Assembly: GCA_965368115.1 (NCBI GenBank)
Contig: CBDULQ010000142.1
Location: forward strand, 1-9,527
Origin: CBDULQ01 sp965368115
GTDB lineage: Bacteria; Pseudomonadota; Gammaproteobacteria; SZUA-229
Length of the DNA: 9,527 nt
Reading direction: 5' to 3'
A model generated the notes under the pieces. That model searched no databases. It was not told the DNA's origin and saw only the letters and a list, made by a program, of their open reading frames with translations. Position numbers and translations under genes: made by a program. Positions 1 to 6,339 of this stretch are shown here, in pieces. Each line of letters starts with the position of its first letter. The first letter of the stretch is position 1.

Positions 1-539
1 ATCACAAGGTGCGCGGTTTACGCTGGCCGGTGATCAACGGCAAGGAAACCCTGTGGCGTTATCGTGAAGGTTACGACCCCTATGTGAAGAAAGGCGAGGG
101 CGTGAAGTTCTACGGTAAACCGGACGGTCGTGCCGCGATTATCACCGCCCCTTACGAGCCACCGGCGGAAAGTCCGGATAAGGAATACGATCTGTGGTTG
201 TCCACCGGACGTGTGCTGGAGCACTGGCACTCCGGTTCCATGACCCGGCGTGTGCCGGAACTCTATCGCGCATTTCCGGATGCGGTGGTGTTCATGCATC
301 CCAATGATGCGAAGAAGCGTGGTTTGCGTCGTGGCATGACCTGCAAGATTGCCAGCCGTCGTGGCGAGATCGAATGTCAGGTTGAAACTCGTGGCCGTAA
401 CCGTCCGCCGGAAGGCCTGGTATTCGTGCCCTGGTTCGATGCCGGTCGTCTGGTCAACAAGCTGACCCTGGATGCCACCGATCCGTTATCCAAGGAAACC
501 GACTTCAAGAAATGCGCCGTCAAGATTATGCGTGCCTGA
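1..539 (+). CDS. napA: NapA, periplasmic nitrate reductase catalytic subunit (C-terminal part, 5' end outside window)
   Basis: This is the last ~178 codons of the molybdenum enzyme that reduces nitrate to nitrite in the periplasm. The frame is already open at base 3 (His-Lys-Val-Arg-Gly-Leu-Arg-Trp) and runs to TGA at 537-539; the GTG at 9 is an internal valine, not a start. The segment covers the molybdopterin-dinucleotide binding domain typical of the C-terminus. It contains LWLSTGRVLEHWHSGSMTRR, ETRGRNRPPEG and, at the very end, LDATDPLSKETDFKKCAVK, all of which closely resemble E. coli NapA. The 4Fe-4S and molybdenum-ligand Cys regions lie upstream and cannot be checked. It is followed 64 nt later by napG, so it is the upstream part of a napAGHBC operon; napD would be expected before it. 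Confidence 0.97.
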   Translation, partial: HKVRGLRWPVINGKETLWRYREGYDPYVKKGEGVKFYGKPDGRAAIITAPYEPPAESPDKEYDLWLSTGRVLEHWHSGSMTRRVPELYRAFPDAVVFMHPNDAKKRGLRRGMTCKIASRRGEIECQVETRGRNRPPEGLVFVPWFDAGRLVNKLTLDATDPLSKETDFKKCAVKIMRA

Positions 540-549
540 AGTTGAATCG

Positions 550-574
550 CGCCGGACGGATGTTTCGTCCGGCG
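550..574 (+). repeat. Strong intercistronic hairpin between napA and napG
   Basis: A perfect 9-bp inverted repeat, CGCCGGACG (550-558) and CGTCCGGCG (566-574), encloses a 7-nt loop. It begins 11 nt after the napA stop and ends 29 nt before the napG start. No T-run follows on either side, so it is not a classical intrinsic terminator. It could protect or process the napA mRNA 3' end or attenuate transcription into napGHBC; this role is inferred. Confidence 0.6.
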
Positions 575-603
575 TCATCCAGCCACATTCAAGGGTTAAC
601 CCG

Positions 604-1464
604 GTGAACGAAGACACTAAACAGACATTGAGTGAAGCCAGCCGGCGTAAGTTTCTGGCCGGTATCGCACGCACTGCGGGCAGTGTCGGTTTGCTGGGCC
701 TGACCCTGGGGCTGTATTCGAAACAGTCCGGCGCCTTGCCCGCACAGGCGATTCGTCCGCCGGGTGTGGGCGAGGAAGCCGACTTTCTTGGTGCCTGTAT
801 TCGCTGTGGCCTTTGTGTGCGTGACTGTCCTTACAATACCCTGAAGCTGGCCGGTTTTGCTGAAGCCGTTGCGCTGGGTACACCCTATTTCGAGGCGCGT
901 CAGGTGCCCTGTGAAATGTGTGAAGACATTCCCTGTGTCAAAGCCTGTCCCACCGGTGCGCTGGATCCTGAACTGACTGAAATCGACCAGGCGCGTATGG
1001 GACTGGCGGTACTGGTCGACCAGGAAAATTGTATTGCCTTTCAGGGTTTGCGTTGCGAGGTCTGTTACAACATCTGTCCGGTGCAGGGCAAGGCGATTAC
1101 GCTGGAGCGTCAGCACAATGCGCGCACCGGTAAACATGCACTGATTATTCCGGTAGTGCATTCCAGTGACTGTACCGGCTGTGGCAAGTGTGAACATGCC
1201 TGCATTCTGGAACAGGCGGCAATCAAGATATTGCCGGAGAAAATCGCCCGCGGCGAACTGGGTCGGCATTATCGGCTGGGCTGGAAAGAAAAACAGAAAG
1301 CCGGTAGCAGTCTGGTGACACCGGATCAGGAGCACCAGTACAACCTGCCGGAAGGTATGCGCTACGAGTATGAAGGCCAGGGTCTGATTCGTGAAACCGA
1401 GGACGACACACCGTTTTCATCCAATCCTCTGGATACTTTGAATAAAGGTTTTGACAAGCCATGA
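604..1464 (+). CDS. napG: NapG, ferredoxin-type protein with four 4Fe-4S clusters
   Basis: NapG works with the membrane protein NapH to pass electrons from quinol toward periplasmic nitrate reductase. I chose GTG at 604 (286 aa): AAGGG lies 8 nt upstream at 591-595, and it places a twin-arginine export motif SRRKFLA at residues 13-19, followed by a hydrophobic stretch (about 21-38). The frame is open further upstream to 472, but that part overlaps napA and does not look like NapG. Four cysteine groups for 4Fe-4S clusters are at about 65-75 (CIRCGLCVRDC), 103-115 (CEMCEDIPC...C), 143-158 (C...CEVCYNIC) and 190-200 (CTGCGKCEHAC). They match E. coli NapG closely, including ARMGLAVLVDQENC. The protein continues about 45-50 residues beyond the usual end (near GWKEK) as an acidic tail. 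Its stop overlaps the napH start (ATGA). Confidence 0.95.
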   Translation: MNEDTKQTLSEASRRKFLAGIARTAGSVGLLGLTLGLYSKQSGALPAQAIRPPGVGEEADFLGACIRCGLCVRDCPYNTLKLAGFAEAVALGTPYFEARQVPCEMCEDIPCVKACPTGALDPELTEIDQARMGLAVLVDQENCIAFQGLRCEVCYNICPVQGKAITLERQHNARTGKHALIIPVVHSSDCTGCGKCEHACILEQAAIKILPEKIARGELGRHYRLGWKEKQKAGSSLVTPDQEHQYNLPEGMRYEYEGQGLIRETEDDTPFSSNPLDTLNKGFDKP

Positions 1465-2366
1465 GTGTGACTCCGCTCAATCAACTGGGTAAGGAAGCCA
1501 TCGCGGCAAAAGGCTGGTTGCCGGCACATCGTTACCTGATATTACGGCGTCTGGTTCAGCTGGGTATTTTCGGTCTGTTCCTGGCCGGGCCTTTATATGG
1601 TCTGTGGATCGTCAAAGGTAACCTGGCGTCCAGCCTGACCCTGGATACACTGCCGCTTACCGATCCTTTTCTGCTGGTGCAGACGTTGTTCGCCGGGCAT
1701 GCAGTCGCCAGCACCGCGGCGATCGGTGCGGTGATCGTAACACTGTTTTACCTGCTGGTCGGTGGTCGTGTGTACTGCGCCTGGGTGTGCCCGGTCAACG
1801 TCATTACCGATCTGGCGGAATGGTTGCGTAACAAACTGGGCATCAAATCCGCCGGCCAGTTGCCGCGTCATACCCGTTACTGGTTGCTGGGCATGGTCCT
1901 GGTGCTGGCACTGGTTACCGGCACGCTGGTCTGGGAACTGTTCAATCCGGCGACCCTGGTGCAGCGGGCGATTATTTTCGGTGTCGGTTTCGCCTGGTTG
2001 ATGATGCTCGGCATCTTTGTCCTGGACGCATTCGTCAGCCGTCGTGCCTGGTGTGGTCATCTGTGTCCCATGGGCGCGTTTTATAGTCTGCTGGGTCGTG
2101 TCAGTGTGCTCAGAGTGAGCGCAGTGCAGCGTAACAAGTGTGACGACTGCATGGAATGTTTTGCGATTTGTCCTGAACCCCAGGTCATCACCCCGGCGCT
2201 CAAGGGTGCGGATAAAAATACCGGTCCGGTGATTCTTGCATCGAACTGTACCAATTGTGGTCGTTGTATCGATATCTGTTCCAAACAGGTATTCCGCTTC
2301 GATCATCGTTTTAACAATGCGGTAATTCCATTGAAAAATAACCATCAAAGAGAGGTCCTGCCATGA
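1461..2366 (+). CDS. napH: NapH, membrane ferredoxin-type quinol dehydrogenase subunit
   Basis: NapH is an inner-membrane iron-sulfur protein thought to take electrons from quinol and hand them to NapG. The 301-aa product has an N-terminal segment KGWLPAHRYLILRRLVQ, strikingly like E. coli NapH. Hydrophobic helices lie at about 31-51, 80-100, 141-160 and 171-192. Two family-typical CxxxCP motifs, CAWVCP (106-111) and CGHLCP (198-203), sit next to membrane segments. Near the C-terminus, CDDCMECFAICP (227-238) and CTNCGRCIDIC (263-273) would bind two 4Fe-4S clusters. The ATG at 1461 overlaps the napG TGA by 4 nt, so translation is probably coupled. Its own stop overlaps napB in the same way. 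Nothing suggests damage; the length is near that of E. coli NapH (287 aa). Confidence 0.95.
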   Translation: MSVTPLNQLGKEAIAAKGWLPAHRYLILRRLVQLGIFGLFLAGPLYGLWIVKGNLASSLTLDTLPLTDPFLLVQTLFAGHAVASTAAIGAVIVTLFYLLVGGRVYCAWVCPVNVITDLAEWLRNKLGIKSAGQLPRHTRYWLLGMVLVLALVTGTLVWELFNPATLVQRAIIFGVGFAWLMMLGIFVLDAFVSRRAWCGHLCPMGAFYSLLGRVSVLRVSAVQRNKCDDCMECFAICPEPQVITPALKGADKNTGPVILASNCTNCGRCIDICSKQVFRFDHRFNNAVIPLKNNHQREVLP

Positions 2367-2809
2367 AACAGTCACTGCTCAAAGGGGTCATCCTGATCGC
2401 AGGTACACTGCTTGCTATCGGTCAGCTTGATGCGGACCCGCTTAAGTCGCTGCGTGGCCTGAACGAACTGGATAGTCAATCCAACGACGTTCTGGTTAAA
2501 AAGAACATTTCCGATCGTGAGCCGATCGAGCGGGACTACGTGCAGCAACCACCGTTGATTCCGCACCGTGTCGATGGCTACAAAATCAACGTCAAGTTCA
2601 ACAAATGCCTGACCTGCCATAGCTGGGCAAACTACAAGGAAGCGGGTGCAACCAAAATCAGTCAGACCCACTTCGCTGACCGTGACAACCAGGTGATGGC
2701 CAATGTCGCCGCACGACGTTATTTCTGTACTCAATGTCATGTGCCGCAAAAGAATGCCCAACCGCTGGTGGAGAATACCTTCAAGCCGGTGGAAAACATA
2801 AAACATTAA
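2363..2809 (+). CDS. napB: NapB, dihaem cytochrome c subunit of periplasmic nitrate reductase
   Basis: NapB is the small electron-transfer partner of NapA in the periplasm. The 148-aa product starts with a Sec-type signal peptide (KQSLLKGVILIAGTLLAIGQ, likely cut after about residue 24). Two c-type haem motifs follow: CLTCH (82-86) and CTQCH (122-126). His68 (in PPLIPHRVDGY) and His103 (in SQTHFADRD) lie before the two motifs and probably serve as the distal haem ligands, as known for NapB. ATG 2363 overlaps the napH stop (ATGA), with AGAGG at 2351-2355 as ribosome binding site. The length and the VP(Q) sequence after the second haem motif fit the family. Confidence 0.95.
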   Translation: MKQSLLKGVILIAGTLLAIGQLDADPLKSLRGLNELDSQSNDVLVKKNISDREPIERDYVQQPPLIPHRVDGYKINVKFNKCLTCHSWANYKEAGATKISQTHFADRDNQVMANVAARRYFCTQCHVPQKNAQPLVENTFKPVENIKH

Positions 2810-2813
2810 TTCC

Positions 2814-2819
2814 GGGAGG
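2814..2819 (+). promoter_or_regulatory. Strong ribosome binding site for napC
   Basis: GGGAGG lies 9 nt before the napC ATG in the only gap (19 nt) of the napG-to-napC stretch. It suggests napC is translated independently, unlike napH and napB, whose starts overlap the preceding gene. Confidence 0.75.
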
Positions 2820-2828
2820 CATTGAGCA

Positions 2829-3446
2829 ATGAGTAAACTAGGTGACTGGTGGGATAAGCTAAAGCGTCCCAGTTCCGTATCCCTGGGCAGTCTGCTGATC
2901 GGGGGATTTATTGCCGGTATCATTTTCTGGGGCGGATTCAACACCGCCATGGAAGCGACCAATACCGAGACCTTCTGTATTTCATGTCATGAAATGGAAG
3001 AAAACGTGTATCGCGAATACAAGGATACGATTCATTACTCCAATCGTAGCGGCGTGCGCGCCACCTGTCCTGACTGTCATGTGCCCAAGCCCTGGGTTCA
3101 TAAGATCAAGCGTAAGATCCAGGCCAGCAACGAGCTGCTGCATAAAGCGCTGGGGTCAATCGATACACCGGAAAAATTCGAAGCCAAGCGACTTGAACTG
3201 GCCCGTCACGTCTGGGCGTCGATGAAAGAAACCGATTCCCGGGAATGTCGCAACTGCCATGATTTCGAATCCATGGACTACACCAAACAACAGCGGCGTG
3301 CGATGAACTCTCATGTCGAAGGTTTTGATGAAGGAAAAACCTGTATCGACTGTCACAAGGGTATCGCTCATTCCCTGCCCGCGATGTACGAGGTTGATCC
3401 GAGTGCGGTTGTCGGTGATGCTGAAAAACATCGATCCGACCAGTAA
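2829..3446 (+). CDS. napC: NapC, membrane-anchored tetrahaem cytochrome c quinol dehydrogenase
   Basis: NapC belongs to the NapC/NirT family: it oxidises membrane quinol and passes electrons to the periplasmic NapAB. The 205-aa product has a short cytoplasmic N-terminus, one membrane helix at about residues 17-40 and a periplasmic haem domain. Four CxxCH motifs are present at 50-54 (CISCH, followed by EM as is typical for the first haem), 80-84 (CPDCH), 140-144 (CRNCH) and 172-176 (CIDCH, followed by KGIAH). The spacing fits NapC. There is no signal peptide, as expected for an anchored protein. It is the last gene of the operon and is followed 24 nt later by a terminator. Confidence 0.96.
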   Translation: MSKLGDWWDKLKRPSSVSLGSLLIGGFIAGIIFWGGFNTAMEATNTETFCISCHEMEENVYREYKDTIHYSNRSGVRATCPDCHVPKPWVHKIKRKIQASNELLHKALGSIDTPEKFEAKRLELARHVWASMKETDSRECRNCHDFESMDYTKQQRRAMNSHVEGFDEGKTCIDCHKGIAHSLPAMYEVDPSAVVGDAEKHRSDQ

Positions 3447-3470
3447 TGAGCATTAAACGATAGAAACTAT

Positions 3471-3502
3471 AAAAAACGCCTGCTTCAAGCAGGCGTTTTT
3501 TT
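3471..3502. terminator. Bidirectional intrinsic terminator between nap operon and rhodanese unit
   Basis: The stem CGCCTGC (3477-3483) pairs with GCAGGCG (3489-3495) around the loop TTCAA. It is flanked by six A before (3471-3476) and seven T after (3496-3502). The T-run serves the + strand (napC end at 3446) and the A-run gives a U-tract on the - strand (rhodanese gene end at 3523). This is a textbook shared terminator for convergent units. Confidence 0.92.
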
Positions 3503-3522
3503 GTGCGTTGATGTCGCGGAAT

Positions 3523-4230
3523 TTACTTGGGTTTGACAACGGTCAGACCGAGCAATACCCAGGCCTGCATGCCACCACGATAGTAATAAATCTTTTCCGG
3601 CGGATAACCGAGAGATAACAGACCACTGATGGCGTGATGCGATTGCCCACACCACATGCCGTTACACCAGAGCACCAGCTCTTTCGCTTTGGAGAAATCC
3701 CATACGCTACTCATGTTGGGGTTGTCACTCAGGAAACGCTGTACACTTTCCAGCAGCGATTCAGAACCATCCCTGCGGGTGACGCCAAACTGGGTTAGGG
3801 CCGCGGTTTTAACCAGGTCGCTACTACCCGGACTGAATGTGTTGAAAGGGACGTTGGTCGAGCCCGGGATGGTACCCTGTTGATACCAGGCCGGAGTGCG
3901 TGCATCGATCAGGACGCCGGTACCGGTATTGACCTTGTTTCTAATGAATTCGAGTACTTCGAGCTCACCAATCGTAGTCACGCCTTCACCTGCGCCCATG
4001 GGCTGAACACAGAATGGCGGGCATTTACGTGAAGTTTTGGTATAACCGCCGGTAAGAACGTGATCCTGGTCCTGAATACGCTGAATGACGACCTCCTTGC
4101 CGTCGTGGACGGTTTTCACAGAAGGCAGGTCCTTGGTAATGTTGACTTCAAGTGCCTGGGCAGACATGGACAATACGAGTCCGGATAAGATTCCACTGAA
4201 GGATACTGAAAAACGATTAAGCATGTTCAT
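3523..4230 (-). CDS. Exported rhodanese-like domain protein with CNGMWC loop
   Basis: The 235-aa product starts with a Sec signal peptide (hydrophobic about residues 11-25, likely cut after SAQA at 23-26), so it should act in the periplasm. A rhodanese fold is indicated by VLIDARTPAWYQQGTIPGSTNVPF (split as VLIDAR at 106-111 and GTIPGSTNVPF at 119-129) and by YYYRGGMQAW at 215-224, a typical rhodanese ending. The active-site loop at 189-197 is CNGMWCGQS: Cys189 is in the nucleophile position, and a second Cys194 lies within the loop. It is longer than the usual six-residue loop. An extra motif RKCPPFCVQPM (68-78) adds a Cys pair in the region before the fold. Rhodaneses move sulfane sulfur; here a thiol-disulfide or persulfide role is possible, but the substrate is unknown. 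ATG 4230 (or 4224) lies 5 nt after the upstream partner gene, so the two are cotranscribed. Confidence 0.85.
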   Translation of the reverse strand: MNMLNRFSVSFSGILSGLVLSMSAQALEVNITKDLPSVKTVHDGKEVVIQRIQDQDHVLTGGYTKTSRKCPPFCVQPMGAGEGVTTIGELEVLEFIRNKVNTGTGVLIDARTPAWYQQGTIPGSTNVPFNTFSPGSSDLVKTAALTQFGVTRRDGSESLLESVQRFLSDNPNMSSVWDFSKAKELVLWCNGMWCGQSHHAISGLLSLGYPPEKIYYYRGGMQAWVLLGLTVVKPK

Positions 4231-4235
4231 GACGG

Positions 4236-4622
4236 TTACTTTCTACCTTCTTGAAAATAAATATTGAATATCTGACGAGAAGCCACTGAAATTTTCTTGC
4301 CACTGGCGAAGTAGGCTTCGACCACCAGGGCTTTCTGCTGGGGGCTGAGTTTTCGATAGATGGTATAGGTGTTACGCAGCTCGCTCTGCAGAGTATTTTC
4401 GAACTCGACCTGTTTGGCGGCAAATTCACTGGAGGCGCCCTCGGCAGGTGTGTTCGGTGTCGGCTGTGTCTGGTCGAAATTCGACAACTCCTCGGCTTCA
4501 CTCTGTAAAGCATCCAGGTAGCTGCTGTCTTCGGCATAAGCCCGATGACCGCCGCCCTGAATGAGTAGTGTCGCCAGGCAATAGGCACAGACCTGTAAAT
4601 GTCTTAAACGAAATATTTTCAT
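4236..4622 (-). CDS. Small secreted protein of unknown function, partner of the rhodanese gene
   Basis: I do not recognise a named family. From ATG 4622 the product is 128 aa. It has a basic N-terminus (MKIFRLRHLQ), a hydrophobic core and a likely signal-peptide cut after AYA (28-30), which leaves a mature protein of ~98 aa without cysteine. The mature part begins with an acidic stretch (SSYLDALQSEAEELSNFD), then a linker rich in Pro, Thr and Gln (51-65). The rest is a charged, probably helical region, with NTYTIYRKLSPQQKALVV (84-101) and a final SRQIFNIYFQ (115-124). The frame is open to an ATG at 4676, but the 4622 start directly precedes the signal peptide and has AGGA 10 nt upstream, so I prefer it. 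The rhodanese gene follows after 5 nt, implying a shared pathway in the periplasm; this link is inferred from position only. Confidence 0.75.
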   Translation of the reverse strand: MKIFRLRHLQVCAYCLATLLIQGGGHRAYAEDSSYLDALQSEAEELSNFDQTQPTPNTPAEGASSEFAAKQVEFENTLQSELRNTYTIYRKLSPQQKALVVEAYFASGKKISVASRQIFNIYFQEGRK

Positions 4623-4842
4623 ACTGACCAAATCCTGACAGATTCCATAAGGCGACTCTGGCGAGTGAGTACGCAATTAACATGCCATTGGTGGTTCCGG
4701 GTGGGCCTGGTGCATTTGGAGAAAAGTGGCGCCAGATTAACGTGAGTATAGTAGGGATATTGGATATCACACCTGAGGTCGTGAGTGCGAATGCAGCGGC
4801 GGTTCAGGTCGCCCCCGGCGGGTGATATGAAAAGGGCTGGTT

Positions 4843-4881
4843 TTATGCCATAAATATCAAGGCGCTATACTGACTCAGTAT
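4843..4881 (+). promoter_or_regulatory. Candidate promoter overlapped by a 15-bp palindrome
   Basis: TATACT at 4866-4871 differs from the -10 consensus at one base. A weak TTATGC (4843-4848) sits 17 nt upstream as a possible -35. A perfect inverted repeat ATACTGA-C-TCAGTAT (4867-4881) covers the -10 and probable start point, the usual place for a repressor operator. The first gene downstream on + is the cyclase at 5294, so the leader would be about 410 nt. Confidence 0.35.
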
Positions 4882-4906
4882 GACGTCTGTCATGACATGA
4901 CATGAC
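4880..4906. repeat. Short ATGAC repeat cluster
   Basis: ATGAC occurs at 4880-4884 and then three times in tandem at 4892-4906. The first tandem unit overlaps the perfect 10-bp palindrome TGTCATGACA (4888-4897). The cluster lies immediately downstream of the candidate promoter and could be a set of protein-binding half-sites. Confidence 0.5.
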
Positions 4907-5293
4907 GGTTCGATGAACAAGTGACGTATATTAGCCAAAGGTAATTCGTTCAGGTTAATATCTCAGCCGGGTCTTTTTTGCTGAGCAGTCCTGTCGGTGG
5001 CTGGCCGCTGCTTCGGTGCTTACTGATGAACGTTGCTTTTCAGGCGATGAGTGGTCCGGTGAGCAGGGGGCAATCGGCCGCTGCAGGTGCGCTGTGAGCA
5101 AAGATTTCGCAAGCTGGCTTATTCGGGTGATGTGTCGGGGTTCCGCAGCGCATAGAATTTGATTTCGAAAAATGGACTTTGACGCTCGGGTATTCGTAGT
5201 GAGCGGCCAATGGGCCGAAACCGCTCGCGGATTCGGGTGCAGGCTTGATCGAGCTGGACTTCAGAACAGTCTGGCAAGTTGTAAACTGGGGAT

Positions 5294-6235
5294 ATGAATA
5301 GAATGGATATTGAAGCCGCCCGGTCTGGGAATTCGACGGACGAGGGGAACTGTAAGTCTCTGGAAACCGTACTCGACAGTATCGATGCGCTGGTTTATGT
5401 GGCCAACATCGATACTTTTGAACTGCTCTACATCAATGAATATGGCCGTAACACCTACGGCGATATCAACGGTAAACCCTGCTGGAAGTTACTGCATCCG
5501 GAACAGAGCGGACCCTGCAGCTGGTGCAGAAAACAGGACCTGCTTGATGAGCAGGGTCAGCCGGCAGGAACCCAGGATGTTCAGCATTACGACGATACCA
5601 CCGGGTGCTGGTATCAATACCGGGAAAAGGCTATTTACTGGGTCGATGGCAGCCTGGCGCGTATGGAAGTGGCCACTGATATCACGGCGTACAAAGAGGT
5701 GGAACAGGCGCTGCGTGAAGCCAAGAAACAGGCGGAATTACTGGCTCATAAAGATGAACTCACCGGTCTCAATAATCGGCGTGCCTTTTTCGAACAGGGG
5801 CATCGCGCTTTTCAACAGGCGATTCGCTTCAGTCATCCGCTGTCCGTACTGATGATGGACGTGGACCACTTCAAACGCATCAACGACAACTACGGTCATC
5901 GCGTCGGTGATCAGGTTCTGAAGGCACTGGCTGATCCGTTGCAGAAACTGGTACGGGAAATCGATGTAGTGGCTCGCATGGGTGGCGAAGAGTTTGCGTT
6001 CGTATTGCCGGAAACCGCCGTTGACGAAGCGGCACAGCTGGCCGAGCGTCTGCGGGGGGAAATCGAGAAAATCGAGATCCTCGACGGCGAGCAGGTCATT
6101 CGAGTTACCGCCAGCGTCGGCGTGGTAGCACGCAGTGACGACGACCGCAGCCTGGAAGCGTTACTCACCAAGGCCGACGATGCCCTGTATGTGGCGAAGA
6201 AGAAAGGGCGCAACCAGATCAAAGTGTGTCATTGA
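5294..6235 (+). CDS. PAS-GGDEF diguanylate cyclase
   Basis: The 313-aa product is predicted to make cyclic di-GMP from two GTP in the cytoplasm; no membrane segment or signal peptide is seen. A PAS domain covers about residues 22-135 (SIDALVYVANIDTFELLYIN ... MEVATDIT). A short helical linker leads into a GGDEF domain from about 150, with DELTGLNNRR (154-163), the metal-binding MDVDHFKRIND (Asp189) and the active-site GGEEF (230-234). RxxD at 221-224 (REID) is five residues before GGEEF, so the product-inhibition site is intact. The PAS domain has Cys63 (GKPCW) and CSWC (Cys75, Cys78), which suggests a metal or redox sensor. GGGG at 5288-5291 is very close to ATG 5294; ATG 5303 (Met4) has better spacing and may be the true start. 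No terminator is visible before the next gene, 104 nt downstream. Confidence 0.92.
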   Translation: MNRMDIEAARSGNSTDEGNCKSLETVLDSIDALVYVANIDTFELLYINEYGRNTYGDINGKPCWKLLHPEQSGPCSWCRKQDLLDEQGQPAGTQDVQHYDDTTGCWYQYREKAIYWVDGSLARMEVATDITAYKEVEQALREAKKQAELLAHKDELTGLNNRRAFFEQGHRAFQQAIRFSHPLSVLMMDVDHFKRINDNYGHRVGDQVLKALADPLQKLVREIDVVARMGGEEFAFVLPETAVDEAAQLAERLRGEIEKIEILDGEQVIRVTASVGVVARSDDDRSLEALLTKADDALYVAKKKGRNQIKVCH

Positions 6236-6267
6236 GCGGTTTCCGACGGCCGTCAGTCCGCCTGTGT

Positions 6268-6326
6268 ACAGACGACGTGATACTTTTGTGAAAATGTCTG
6301 TCTACAATGCATGAATGAAACATTGT
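6268..6326 (+). promoter_or_regulatory. Candidate promoter and inverted repeats before the response regulator
   Basis: TACAAT (6303-6308) is a good -10 match, with no good -35 at 16-18 nt spacing, which fits an activator-dependent promoter. Two inverted repeats flank it: ACAGAC (6268-6273) with GTCTGT (6296-6301), and ACAATG (6304-6309) with CATTGT (6321-6326). They could be sites for autoregulation by the downstream OmpR-type regulator; this is inferred from position. Confidence 0.35.
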
Positions 6327-6339
6327 GCAGGCATGAATC

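Larger units (their letters stand above)
4623..5293. other. Long divergent intergenic region without a convincing gene
   Basis: About 670 nt separate the divergent starts of the secreted-protein/rhodanese unit (-) and the diguanylate cyclase (+). I see no open frame with both a ribosome binding site and protein-like composition. It contains a TATACT on the - strand (complement of 4745-4750) as a possible -10 for the - strand unit, though without a good -35. It also holds a + strand promoter-like element with a palindrome (4843-4881), ATGAC repeats (4880-4906), a 6-bp hairpin with a T-rich loop (4962-4985) and a 6-bp inverted repeat GAGCGG/CCGCTC (5201-5206, 5221-5226). A long 5' leader or a small RNA is possible but not shown. 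Confidence 0.5.

Noticed and set aside
472..603. Upstream extension of the napG frame
   Set aside because: It overlaps the conserved end of napA and lacks NapG-like sequence; the GTG at 604 has a ribosome binding site and sits just before the twin-arginine signal.
589..1335. 248-codon open frame on the - strand opposite napG
   Set aside because: It is fully antisense to a well-supported NapG, has no recognisable domain and has no matching ribosome binding site; long antisense frames are common in genes with this codon usage.
1593..2375. 260-codon open frame on the - strand opposite napH
   Set aside because: It is antisense to NapH, and its His/Thr/Gln-rich composition is typical of a shadow frame.
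4962..4985. Hairpin CTCAGC/GCTGAG with TTTTTT, considered as a terminator
   Set aside because: The T-run lies inside the 12-nt loop rather than after the stem, so it does not have terminator geometry.
5026..5097. 23-residue open frame (MNVAFQAM...) in the long intergenic gap
   Set aside because: It has no clear ribosome binding site and is too short to distinguish from chance.
5155..5175. TTGATTTCGAAAAA considered as an FNR/anaerobic regulator site
   Set aside because: Only the left half-site fits; the ATCAA half is missing.
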